The notes beneath the pieces are model-generated. The model made no database searches. It saw nothing but the letters and a program-made list of their open reading frames with translations, and was not told the origin of the DNA. Shown piece by piece: positions 44,011 to 54,327 of a stretch of 64,000 nt of DNA. The stretch lies in NCBI GenBank assembly GCA_023213395.1, contig CM041465.1, positions 121,589,741-121,653,740 on the forward strand, read 5' to 3'. The translations under genes and the position numbers were made by a program. Each line of letters starts with the position of its first letter. Position 1 is the stretch's first letter. The DNA is from Cycas panzhihuaensis (taxonomy: Eukaryota; Cycadophyta).

Positions 44011-45740
44011 ACACAAACATTGCATACCTTTAACAAATCTCATGAAGAAGGATGCCTTTTTATGGAATCCTAAAGCACATAGAGCTTTTTAGGAACTAAA
44101 GACTACAATGGTCTCAACATCAATTCTTGCAACTCTAGATTTCTCGCGGCCTTTTTACATTGGAATGCAATGCATCTGGGACAAGAGTGGGAGTAGTCCT
44201 ACAAAATAATCAACTGCTAGCTTACGAAAGTCAAAAGCTAAACACTAGGGAATGTCTTAAACGCCTCTATGACAAGGAGATGATTGCAATTATGCACACC
44301 ATATACAAATGGTGCCAATAGCCTTAAATACTTTCTTAGCTAGAAGACATTATCCGATGAGTAACAGAAATGGGTGAATAAACTCCAAACATTGGATTTC
44401 ACCATTCTATACAAGAAAGGGAAAGAGAATGTCATCGCAGATGCCCTATCACAAAAACCAAAAGATAACATGGAAAATGCTTCCTTGCAAGCAATCTCGA
44501 TAGCAATACCAAGTTGGATGTAGGAATTAATTCGAGAATACCAAAACGATCATTCTATCCAAAAGATACTGAAGAAAATACGAGACCAAGAATCCACGAC
44601 GTTTGAAGTACAAGGAGATCTAATTTTAAGGAAAGATAAAATATTTATCTCATCAGCATCACCCCTGATGTACAAAATACTACAACAAGCCCATTCAATC
44701 CATGCTGCATATGACAACGAGATCAACAAAGCATACTGCAAGGTACAGGGATCTTTTTTTTTGGAAAGGCATGAAGGGTGATGTCCACAAATTCACGGTA
44801 GAGTGTGACTCCTATCAGAGAAATAAAAGCAGAAGTATAAAAAGTCTTGGGCTACTAGAACCATTACCCATCCCACAACAAAGATGGGAAGACATTTCAA
44901 TGGATTTTATCACCAGCCTACCAAAATTTAAAGGTAAAGATGTTATTTTTGTAGTTGTTGATAGGTTGACTAAATATGTATATTTCAGAGGAATACTAAT
45001 CAACTGCTAAAGCCAACTAGGTCACAGAGCTCTTCATGAAGGAAATACATCACTTACATGCTTTCCTAAAGTCATAGTTAGTGATCATGATCCCAAGTTC
45101 ACTAGCCACTTCTAGTAGGACCTATTCAAACTATAAGGAACCAAATTATCCATGAGCATTGCATGCCATCCTCAAACAGAAATCGTGAACAAATGCTTGT
45201 AAGGATATTTATGCAATTTTACTCTAGATAAATAGTAACAATGGCATAGATGGCTCCATCTTGTGGAATGGTGGTATAATACTACATATCATAATTCAAC
45301 AAAGATTACCCTATTCCAAGCAATTTATAGGATTGAACCACCATCAATCCTCACATGGTCAAAGGTATCACATGTCCAAATGGTCTAAGAGCAATAGGAA
45401 CAGATGGAATAAATGATTTAGATACTAAAAAACAACCTGATCACGACTAAGATTCGGATGAAGCAACAAGTGGACCTTCACAGATCAAAAAAGTCATTTT
45501 CAATTAGGGATTGGATCTTGTAAGACTCTAGCCATTCAAGCAAGGTACTATGCACCAAAACAATAAGAAGAAATTGGAGTCTCGATTCTTTGGTCCTTAC
45601 CAAATCACAAAAAAGATTGGTGAAGTAGCTTACAGGTTGGCCTTACTATTAGGAGGCTGCATCCACAATGTCTTACATATATCGTGTCTCAAGTAAAATC
45701 TCGAGCAAAACTTACAACTCAGACAAAGGTTTTGGAGTTA
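44011..45740 (+). pseudogene. G5 RNase H and integrase (decayed)
   Basis: The frame resumes RT with LTNLMKKDAFLWNPKAHRAF, then fragments of RNase H (KGKENVIADALSQKPKD near 44415-44465). Integrase: 44702-45010 has a decayed zinc-binding part, then RWEDISMDFITSLPKFKGKD and VVDRLTKYVYF (first Asp); further on VSDHDPKFTSHF-like sequence near 45075 and TEIVNKC near 45180 keep the triad region in shifted frames. Many stops and frameshifts. Confidence 0.85.
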
Positions 45741-45925
45741 GATAAAGAAGGTAAAATCATTATTGAACCAGAAAGAATCCTATAGGCTTGAACTAAGAAA
45801 TTACATTCAAGAGAAATTAAAGAATACCTTATAAAATGGAAGGCTCTAGACCAAGAGGATGCAACTTGGGAATCAAAAGCATGGTATCAGCAGCACCAAG
45901 ATTTACCCATGCTTTGAGGGCAAAG
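45741..45925 (+). pseudogene. G5 chromodomain
   Basis: Reading with frameshifts gives EPERIL, then KLHSREIKEYLIKWKALDQE and DATWES, a chromodomain core, ending near ALRAKHVFVGRG, the same tail as G3. This identifies G5 as a chromovirus. Confidence 0.8.
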
Positions 45926-45934
45926 CATGTTTTT

Positions 45935-45947
45935 GTGGGGAGGGGCT
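45935..45947 (+). promoter_or_regulatory. G5 polypurine tract
   Basis: TGTGGGGAGGGGCT directly before TGCAGC, at the place where G3 and G6 carry their polypurine tracts. Confidence 0.7.
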
Positions 45948-46500
45948 TGCAGCATTCCTTTTCGCTGTTTGACCGACCTATAAGGGATATTATGGCCGAC
46001 ATACTATTATCATCATTAAAGACTATTTTATTACCTTATCCTGGCAAACTTTAGGAGTTTTCTCCTAGTCAACCCTATATGTTTATTCTGATTGACTTGG
46101 GTCTCACTTCTAGTCGAGTTTCATGAGATCTCCTTCACCCACCTATTCATAGATGTATGTGGTTTCTTTTGGGGCATATCTAGGTGATCTTTGGAGCTGT
46201 TGAAATTTAGCCTTAGTTCTGCTATTTGGGAGGGGACCTCACATCGTAGAGGAAGACAAGCACCAATGTATATTTTGTAAGTCATATTTCATAACCACTT
46301 GTATTTTTAGTTGATGTTTCAGTGATAATTGTGAATATAGTAGTAGATTTTCATCTTGTATCAACATATTGTTTTGTGAGTGTGTTATTAGTGTATACTT
46401 TATCCCTTCCATTTTTTTCAATATTCCCCTTCGACTCGACTTCATAAGTCATCATGATCTCATTCATGCCCATATCAACAACCTCTACACCATGTGAGAC
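45948..46500 (+). repeat. G5 3' LTR (right end not determined)
   Basis: Starts TGCAGCATTCC after the polypurine tract. No second copy is in the window, so the end is a guess. No coding pattern. Confidence 0.45.
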
Positions 46501-46980
46501 TTAATTTAGTTGTCTTGCATATATTCTCTCCCCCCCAAACCAAAAGAAAAAATAAATATAACCAAGATTGTGGACTCCACTTTAAGATCCCTACATGTTG
46601 TATATTTAGGTTGGCCGTATGCATAAATGCACACCACTAAATCAATTTCAAGAACAATCTCATCATAGATTTGAGATCCTTGCTTCACAACTTGCTCAAT
46701 CCATACTTGTCCATCATATTAGGCATAACATCCACAAGCAGGTTTTGTTGAAACACCTCCAAGCAAATACGATTAATGCATCTGCAAGATACTTGGAGTG
46801 TAGGACTTCTCCAATGATTAGGGGACTCTAGCATGGGTACAATGCCTAAAATGTTCATGCCAATAGATTTTTGTTGACCACCATTGTCAATTTAGAGAAA
46901 TCCAAGGTGTACAACAATCAAATCATGGTCACCAAAATTCATTCCATTAGCTATAATAGCAAATGTTGGGAATAAATTCG
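46501..46980. other. Unassigned region left of C4 LTR
   Basis: May be the start of the internal part of copia C4 in minus orientation. A 60-codon minus-strand open stretch (46506-46688) has no recognisable domain. I see nothing else to annotate. Confidence 0.35.
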
Positions 46981-46993
46981 CTTTTTAATACCA
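46981..46993 (-). promoter_or_regulatory. C4 primer binding site
   Basis: The minus strand reads TGGTATTAAAAAG directly after TTTTCTATCA, the usual copia LTR end. The first seven bases fit the initiator tRNA-Met PBS with one change. Confidence 0.6.
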
Positions 46994-47302
46994 TGATAGA
47001 AAATTACATGAGTGCATAGATATCATAGTAAAAATATTGTATAAAAATTTATAAAATCATAATAAAGAAAGAAAAAATATGCACCATTGTAAAATACAAA
47101 AGAAATGGTAGAAGAATGATCAATCTTCTAGTATGCATTAGACTAGGTACATATTTATAGATACACCACCTTATCAAAGTCTAATGATATAGGAGAATCT
47201 CTAACATAACCCATGAGATTACATGAAAATGCAAGCTCTAAACTGCAAACTCTAAACACAAATTTTAATGATGTTTGTAGATTCATATCTACACAAGTGT
47301 GA
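46994..47302 (-). repeat. C4 copia LTR, part left of G6
   Basis: AT-rich, with the copia-type end TTTTCTATCA next to a PBS. It continues at 53031 after G6. No partner LTR is visible in the window. Confidence 0.55.
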
Positions 47303-47818
47303 TGTTGTGTTCCAGGGAAACCCTCTCTTTAGGGGCCTGTCAGCCGAATACTAGTTGACCTGTAAGTCAGTCTTCTAGCTGACTTCATTAATGGTTCACT
47401 TCCAGTGAACTGTCCTAATTCTAGTCGACTTCAAGCAGGATAATAATTAACCATTATAAATAGGGATCAAAGTCCTCATTTTGGATCATCACTTTAGTTG
47501 GATCCCTTCCATATTTTCGGCTCTAGGGCTACAGTTGGCTCGGCCTCTTGGCCTGAGATATTCAGAGGATTCCCGCCTCGAAGGGGCAAGCGTTTAGTAA
47601 GGATATTCTATTGTATATTTTTGTACTTTCTAGTATTATTTTTGGACAATATATCTACCTTTTATTTGTACTATTTCCTTTACTTTACTTTGGTGTTTAT
47701 GGTGAATTTCTAATATTCATTATTATTTGAGATTGAGGAGATCTGTTTGAGCTTATATTAGATCAATATCTGTGAATCTTTGTGTTATTTTTGTAATAAG
47801 TTAAAAGCTTCCACTACA
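47303..47818 (+). repeat. G6 5' LTR
   Basis: 516 bases, TGTTGTGTTCC to CCACTACA. The 3' LTR has about 27 extra bases near 52518 and about 5-6% substitutions. Confidence 0.95.
47455..47463 (+). promoter_or_regulatory. G6 LTR TATA box
   Basis: TATAAATAG, a strong plant TATA box, unchanged in the 3' LTR near 52665. Confidence 0.75.
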
Positions 47819-47820
47819 AG

Positions 47821-47832
47821 TGGTATTACAAC
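47821..47832 (+). promoter_or_regulatory. G6 primer binding site
   Basis: TGGTATTACAAC two bases after the LTR; a decayed initiator tRNA-Met PBS (TGGTATCAGAGC in G3). Confidence 0.8.
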
Positions 47833-48029
47833 TTCATTGAAGCTATCCTGTGGAAAAGTGTCTCTTGAGAATATAGTCAAAAAAAATTTCAGAGGGGATC
47901 AATACAGTCTAATAGCCATCAGGAGGGTGACATTTAAGGAAGTGAAAGTTTTCCCCACCCTCCCTCCCGTGGATTTTGAGAGGACCCCAAACAGAAGTAC
48001 GCTCTAAGAAGGTTATACAACAAAAGAAG

Positions 48030-49172
48030 ATGTTGACTGCCCAAGGCCAATCCAGTCAGGGATAGATCACCACAGAGAAAGTAGGAAAGGAAATCCTAGC
48101 TTCATTAGTAGGCCTCACGGACCTGATGTACAAAATCAACATAAAATTAGACAGACCACAAGTAGAACTAATATGTGGCAAACAAGAAAAGGAAATAGAA
48201 TAAGGAAATACAAGTAATTTCGAAGGAAGATTTAAAACAGGAGGAGAATATCAAAGAAAAACTTGCAAGAGTAACGAAGGGATGACAATGGCAAAAATCA
48301 CCTTAGAGAAGTTTGACCCCAATAAATCAAGGGATATAAGAGGATGGATTTTACAGATGGAAACCTATTTCTCAGTCTATGCGATGCCAGAACATGAGTG
48401 AGTATCCTTGGCATCATTACATTTATACGATTGAGCCTTGAAATGGTGTTCATGGTGGCTTCGAACAAGTGGGAAACAGGCAGAAAGCTGGCACAATATG
48501 AAGCATGGGCTCATAACCCAATATGAAGACTCATGGAGTACGAACTATTTCGCCCAGTTGACAAGATTACAACAAACAAGCTCAGTCCAAGAGTTTACTG
48601 AACAGTTTCAAGTGTTACAATGTCTAATTCCGTTAACAGTGCTACCAAAACTCCTTCTGGAAACATACAATAGCGGATTGAAACCTCCAATAAGATATTG
48701 TCTAAAAGCAATGGAGGTACCAACATTAGATTCAGCAATCAAAACAACAAGATGTGTGGAAGCAGAATTGTGAGAAACGAGACCTACATTCACACGCAAA
48801 ATGGAAAACTCACAAGGATTTAATCCAAATTGGAATAGGTCAGGAACTAAAGCTGAGGCTCCATTAGCAATTAGAAATAATCAAGAGACAACAACAAAGG
48901 AAGAAGACATGAAGAAAGGAACTTGTTTCAAATGTGGTGCAAAGTGGAATCGCGAACATCAATGCATCGGCAGGAAAGTATATATGATTAATACCGAAGA
49001 TATGACAATATCAAAGGAAGAAGAAACACCTGAGGAAATTCATGAAGAAGTCGAAGAAAATCCAGAGAAAGATGAAGTAGACAAATTGTTGGAGCTAGAT
49101 ACAAAAAATATGCACATATCACTTCAAGCAATTACAGGACAAAGTGCTACGCCACAAACACTTCGGTTCTAA
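48030..49172 (+). pseudogene. G6 gag (stops)
   Basis: ATG at 48030 starts the frame. Gag domain: ITLEKFDPNKSRDIRGWILQ, ALKWCSWWLR, THE YEDSWSTNYFAQLTRLQQ segment and TYNSGLKPPIRYCLKAM. The nucleocapsid knuckle is CFKCGAKWNREHQC. An acidic tail (EEETPEEIHEEVEENPEKDE) leads to the protease. In-frame stops occur, for example LYD-stop-ALKW where G3 has LYGRALNW (CGA to TGA type). Confidence 0.9.
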
Positions 49173-49175
49173 GGG

Positions 49176-49511
49176 ATGATAAAAGGGCCGCCAGTTGCAA
49201 TTCTAGTCAATAGTGGTAGTACGCAAAACTTTATAAACAAGGCAACTGCAAAGAAGCTTGGAATTAAAATAGAACCAATAAATACATTCCAAGAGTCAAT
49301 TGCAAATGGGAAAACAGCGCCGTGTGGAGGATTCTGCAGAAAAATCAATTTACAAATGGGTGAATATTGCACAAACACATGCATGTTCGCAATGCAAGTT
49401 GGCGGCGTGGACACAGTATTGGGAATTTAGTGGCTTCAAACTTTGGGTAATATAGTCACTAATTATATGACCAGATTTATGTGCTTTCGCCAGGGAGGAC
49501 ATAAGTACTGA
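49176..49511 (+). pseudogene. G6 protease, active-site Asp lost
   Basis: The active site reads ILVNSGSTQNFINKATAKKL; G3 has LVDSGST. The Asn codon AAT is at 49209-49211, one G-to-A change from GAT. Asp is essential in retropepsins, so this protease should be inactive. A TAG at about 49429 replaces Gln before WLQTLGN. Confidence 0.9.
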
Positions 49512-50640
49512 TTGCAAGCACCGACAATGCCACCAGTCCAACTAGTCTCATCACACCGAATGGAGAAGCCCCTCAGAAAAAAACCATCAGCATACATTAT
49601 GGCATGCTATAAGGTCAAAATCGAGGATATTCCACTAGAGATTCAACAAATTATAGAAGAATACAAGACAGTGTTCAATGAACCAAAAGGACTACTGCCT
49701 CTTCGAGAAAATCATCATGCAATTGAACTTATACCAGGTGCAGTGCCAGTCAACATTCGACCATATAGACATCCGTATTATTTACGAAAAGAGATCGAGA
49801 AAATCACAAATGAGCTAGTATCCCAAGGGAACATTACCACTAGCACAAGCCCATTCGCGGCCCCAGTTGTTATCAGTTCAAAGAAGGATGGTTCATATAG
49901 AATGTGTGTGGACTACCGAGGTCTCAATCAATTAACAGTCAAGAACAAGTATCGGATCCCCCGCATTGACGATCTATTGGACGAAATCCATGGAGCAAAG
50001 TACTTTTCAAAAATTGATCTACGCTCTAGATATCATCAAATCTGAATAAGGGAAGAAGATGTCTATAAGACAACATTCAGAACACATGAAGGTTTATTCG
50101 AATTTAGGGTAATGCCAATTGGATTAACGAACGCATCGGCAACATTTCAGAGCACCATGAATGATACCTTCAAGCAAGCGTTACGCAAATTTGTGTTAAT
50201 TTTCTTCGATGATATCTCAATCTACAGTAAGACGCGGGAAAAGCATCTAGAACATTTGAAAATCGTTTTCGAAATTTTGTGCAATAATCAATTCTATGCC
50301 AACAAGAAGAAATGCTCGTTTGCAAAGGAAGAACTAGAATACTTAGGCCACATCATAACTAGAGAATGCATAAGGATTGACCCAAAGAAGATACAAGCAA
50401 TTGTCAATTGGCCTACCCCAACAAATGTTACAACAGTTCGAGGATTCTTGGGGACAACAGGGTTTGTTAGGAAGTTCATAAAGGGTTATGCACACCTAGC
50501 AACTCCACTCATAGATTTAACAAAGAAAGGCGCGTTTGCTTGGAACCTGAAAGCAGAAGAATCTTTTGGTGATCTTAAGAAGGCCATGGTAACAACTCCA
50601 ATCTTAGAAACACTTGATTTTTCAAAACCGTTCGTACTAT
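49512..50640 (+). pseudogene. G6 reverse transcriptase
   Basis: Two in-frame open stretches, 49512-50045 and 50112-50642, separated by a TGA in YHQI-stop-IREED, where G3 has Arg. They contain [70 protein letters not shown], active site FFDD in VLIFFDDISIYSK, and GFVRKFIKGYAHLATPLIDL. The Asp pair is intact; SRYHQ replaces the usual SGYHQ. Confidence 0.92.
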
Positions 50641-50990
50641 AGTGTGATGCATCGGAATTTGGAATAGGAGCAGTCTTACTCCAAGATGAAAGACCAATAG
50701 CTTATGAGAGTCAGAAGTTAAATAACAGAGAAAAACTCAAACCCATTTATGATAAGGAGATGCTCGCAATCATGCACGCCATCTAGCAATGGCGACAATG
50801 TCTACTGGGAAATTCTTTTCAGGTGCGCACAGATCATGATAGTCTAAAATACTTCCTCTGATAGAAGACATTATCCGATGAGCAACAAAAATGGGTCAGT
50901 AAGTTGCAGAATTTTGACTTTATGATAGTATATAAGAAAGACAAGGAGAATATTATAGCAGACACATTATCACAAATCCTAGATGAAACA
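50641..50990 (+). pseudogene. G6 RNase H (stops)
   Basis: In-frame sequence after a TAG: CDASEFGIGAVLLQDERPIA, YESQKLNNREKLKPIYDKEM, then stops before QWRQCLLG and after HDSLKYFL. The part ending KKDKENIIADTLSQIL completes the domain. The stop pair TGATAG near 50859 fits CGACAG changed twice from C to T. Confidence 0.88.
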
Positions 50991-52246
50991 AAGGAAGATC
51001 CTTCATTACAATTGATATCAACAATTATGCCCTCATGGCTAAAATCCATCAGAACTGAATATATGGCAGATCCAAGATACCAAAAACTCCTAGATAACAT
51101 CAAGGGAAGCAATTCAGATAAATACCAACAAAAGGGTGATCTGATTCTTGGGAACGACAAAATCTATATTCCTAAAAATTCTAAATTAAAGGGAATTATA
51201 TTGCAAGAAGCACATTTGGTCCCAGAAGCAGGCCACACTGGTATAGATAAGACATATCGAAAGATAAAAGCATCATATTTTTGGAAGGGCTTAAAATCAG
51301 ACATTCAAAAATTAGTGACAGAATGTGATACTTGCCAACCAAACAAGGTAGAATGTGTTGAAGACCCTAGGTCTCCTACAACCCCTACCAATTCCCAACC
51401 AAAAATGGAAATAAATTTCAATGGATTTTATTATAGGTCTCCCAAAATCAGAAGGTAAAGATGCGATCTTTGTCATGGTCGATAGATTAACAAAGTATAG
51501 TCATTTGCGAGGACTAAGTCAACAACAAAGGCAAGTGATGTTGCAGAACTATATATGAAAGAGATCCATAGACTACACAGGTTTCCTAAAACTATTGTTA
51601 GCGATAGGGACCCAAAGTTCACTAGTAAATTTTGGAAGGATTTATTCAGAATTGAAGGTACAAAATTGCACAGGAGCACAGCGTATCATCCCCAAATAGA
51701 TCGACAGACACAAATAGTTAACAAATGTCTGGAAGGTTACTTAAGGAATTTCTGTTCAGATAAACAAAATTAGTGGCACAAGTGGCTGCACTTAGCCGAG
51801 TGGTGGTATAATACAACATACCACTCTTCCACCGAGATGACACCATTCCAAGCTCTTTACGGATACCAACTGCCATCTCTATTGACATGGAATGGATTAT
51901 CCCAGGTTCAAGCTGTCCAAGAACACCAAAAGTAAATGGAAGACACGGTTAGAATTCTTAAGGATAATTTGGCAATGGCAAGGAACAGAATGAAGCAACA
52001 AGCGGATGTGCAACGATCTAAAAGGAACTTCCAGAAAGACGATTGGGTTTTCCTCTAGTTGCAACCATACAAACAAACATCATGGAGCAAGATGAAGACA
52101 CAAAAGCTCGCTTCTCGATATTTTGGACCATATCAAATACTTGACAGAATCGGGAAAATAACCTACAAACTTAAGTTATCGACAACAAGCAAGATCCATG
52201 ATACTTTTCATGTTTGATGCCTGAAGAAAAAGATCGGTGACAAAAT
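50991..52246 (+). pseudogene. G6 integrase, catalytic Glu lost
   Basis: The zinc-binding domain is GHTGIDKTYRKIKASYFWKG, CDTCQPNK. The core starts, after a frame change near 51370, with [15 protein letters not shown] and [15 protein letters not shown] (first Asp) and returns to the main frame by 51555 with [18 protein letters not shown] (second Asp). The third catalytic position reads [13 protein letters not shown], so Glu is Gln (CAA at 51711-51713). The C-terminus has EWWYNTTYHSSTEMTPFQAL and SRYFGPYQILDRIGK. Confidence 0.92.
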
Positions 52247-52247
52247 A

Positions 52248-52460
52248 GTGCCACAGACATCTTTGCCAAAACTCAATGAAGAAGGTCAGATTATACTAGA
52301 ACCAGAAGGGAGACTCAAAATTCGCACCAGGCAACTTCCAACAAGACAAGTTAAAGAGTATTTCATAAAATGGCAAAAACATTGGATACAGAAGACGTGG
52401 CATGAGAGTCAGACGAATAGATACAACAATTTCCAAAGCTACTAATGCTTTGAGGACAAA
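52248..52460 (+). pseudogene. G6 chromodomain
   Basis: LEPEGRLKIRTRQLP, QVKEYFIKWQKHW and TWHES match the chromodomain pattern of G3 (IKEHLIKWKNLD, STWE). It ends with a stop just before CFEDKAFFKEGD and the polypurine tract. Confidence 0.88.
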
Positions 52461-52469
52461 GCATTTTTC

Positions 52470-52480
52470 AAGGAGGGGGA
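52470..52480 (+). promoter_or_regulatory. G6 polypurine tract
   Basis: AAGGAGGGGGA directly before the 3' LTR. Confidence 0.9.
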
Positions 52481-52482
52481 CT

Positions 52483-53025
52483 TGTTGCGTTCTAGGAAAA
52501 CCCTCTCTTTAGGGGCCTATCAGTCAACTTAAACCCCCCAAAAATGAGCACAGGAATATTAGTTGACCTGTAAGCCAGTCTTCTAGCCGACTTCATTAAT
52601 GGTTCACTCCCAGTGAACTATCCTACTTCTGGCCAACTTCAAACAGGATAATAATTAACCATTATAAATAGGGATCAAAGTCCTCATTTTGGATCATCAC
52701 TTTGGTTGGATCTCTTCCGTACTTTTGGCTATAGGGCTGCAGTTGGCTCGGCCTCTTAGCCTAAGACATTCGGAGGATTCCCACCTTGAAGGGGCAAGCA
52801 TTTAGTAAGGATATTCTATTGTATATTTTTGTACTTTTTAGTATTATTTTTGGACAATATATTTACCTTTATTTGTACTATTTCTTTTACTTTACTTTGG
52901 TGTTTATAGTGAATTTCCAATATTCATTATTATTTGAGATTGAGGAGATCTGTTTGAGCTTATATTAGATCAATATCCGTGAATCTTTGTGTTATTTTTG
53001 TAATAAGTTAAAAGCTTCCACTACA
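52483..53025 (+). repeat. G6 3' LTR
   Basis: 543 bases, TGTTGCGTTCTAGG to CCACTACA; TSD TGTGA follows. Confidence 0.95.
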
Positions 53026-53030
53026 TGTGA

Positions 53031-53289
53031 ATCCCTTTAAGATGATTAAGCATGACATCTAAGGGATTATTGTTACAATAATCATGGATTGACCATAGGC
53101 TAAACATTATTCCACAACAAAAACTAAATAATCAATTAGCTGACCTAGTTATCTTAAGGAATTTAACTAATTGAGAAGTTCAATTAACTAACTAACTAAG
53201 CCAAATTGAACTCTACATAAAATACAATATATTATATAATGTACTACACAATGTTACAATGCATTGATGAGTAATTTTCTTACTCATCA
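53031..53289 (-). repeat. C4 copia LTR, part right of G6
   Basis: Continuation of the C4 LTR after G6. The outer end is placed at the CA before TTGATGAAAAC because a short inverted repeat (GATGAGTAA, TTACTCATC) lies there; this boundary is a guess. Confidence 0.4.
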
Positions 53290-54197
53290 TTGATGAAAAC
53301 AACTTTCAGTTTTTCCATTTTGGATTTTAGAATTGACTTAAAGAAGGCTTTTGGTCCATGTTAGTGGGTTCTTTCCAAAGTTGAATGGCTTCTGAAGTGC
53401 TAAACCTCCCTATTATACATCTATTCCTATTGCAGTGTGTTTTCTGTTTGTGAGGACGCCTTCCGAGCAATCCACAATCATTGCCCTTCATTAGATTCAT
53501 CAAGGACTACGGATTAATTGCATTAGTGTAGCCTCAGGGCTTACTTTTATGATTCTCTATTACCAACATTATCATATTTGCTATCCATCATTAAACTTTC
53601 ATATCCCACTTTTGTCCTATTATCTTTGCCTCAGAATCATTATGACCTTGGATTTTACTAGTCCTCTACTCTTTTTTCTTGTTTTGAGGTTGTTCGTTAC
53701 CATGGCAATACTGTGGCATTGTGGTGGATCTAGATGCAATCATTACCTTAAGTGCACCCTATGATGGCTATTATCTGAAATATAATGGAACTTATGGATA
53801 TTCACCTTACTACCTTAAGGATAACTACATAAACACAGCCTAACTAATGATGAAGCAGTACCATTGATTCTATTTTCAATAGAATCAGCTTCTGTTTTCG
53901 GTCCATTTGCCTGCTTTTACATTATATCTCGAACCGCTTGCAACTTGAGAACTTGCAATATTAGCTTCTATCATGCCCTTTATCTATGATATAGTCACCT
54001 AAAAGGAAACCTAGGAAAGGCATAAAATATAAATTCACTACTTCATAAAATAATGCCTCAAGTTCATGAAAATCATTAAATGAAATAAGCTTTAATTCTG
54101 GGTTCCAATTCTAAACAAAACTGGCGAATGAAAATATGTACTATCATCAGTGACTTCAGAGAAAATGTGATTGATAATGCTCTTCACCTTTTTACAG
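53290..54197. other. Unique-looking DNA, probable intron
   Basis: No retroelement domain and no coding similarity. I looked for the preceding LKR/SDH exon (GLDPGI ending) and did not find it. The pyrimidine-rich tail before 54197 fits a 3' splice site. Confidence 0.5.
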
Positions 54198-54327
54198 ACC
54201 ATATGATGGCAATGAAAATGATCGATCAAGCACATTTAAGAGGAGGGAAAGTACACTCTTTTGTTTCATATTGTGGAGGCCTACCATCACCTGCTGCAGC
54301 AAACAATCCATTAGGCTATAAATTCAG
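54198..54327 (+). CDS. LKR/SDH: Exon of lysine-ketoglutarate reductase/saccharopine dehydrogenase
   Basis: A 130-base open exon. It reads (D)[20 protein letters not shown], then [20 protein letters not shown] and KF. This matches the SDH half of plant bifunctional aminoadipic semialdehyde synthase, which converts saccharopine to aminoadipic semialdehyde and glutamate in lysine breakdown. In relatives the segment follows GLDPGID and precedes SWNPAGAIRAG. The splice acceptor is CCTTTTTACAG at 54187-54197 and the donor is GTATGA from 54328. Phases fit: the exon starts inside an Asp codon (G/AC) and ends inside a Ser codon (AG/). No stop or frameshift. Neighbouring exons are not in the window, so introns would exceed several kb, or this is a relic. 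Confidence 0.8.

Larger units (their letters stand above)
15343..46500 (+). mobile_element. G5: outermost gypsy chromovirus (plus), split by G2 and probably by G1
   Basis: Plus-strand RT at 15343-15748 stops at TGGGT and resumes at 44011 after the whole of G2, keeping the order RT, RNase H, integrase, chromodomain, polypurine tract and LTR. The 5' half (gag, protease, RT N-terminus) is missing at 15343, exactly where G1 ends, so G1 has probably inserted into RT and the rest lies left of the window. Coding is heavily decayed, consistent with the oldest layer. The right limit is not determined. Confidence 0.8.
47303..53025 (+). mobile_element. G6: gypsy chromovirus (plus), complete with both LTRs
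   Basis: 5.7 kb; LTRs 47303-47818 and 52483-53025; target duplication TGTGA (47298-47302 and 53026-53030). From 48030 to 52445 almost all coding lies in one reading frame, so gag and pol appear to form one polyprotein, interrupted mainly by point stops and one compensated frameshift pair. Closely related to G3. Protease and integrase each lack a catalytic residue. Confidence 0.95.

Noticed and set aside
46506-46688. 60-codon minus-strand open stretch next to the C4 PBS
   Set aside because: No recognisable domain or start context; open length is within chance for AT-rich DNA.
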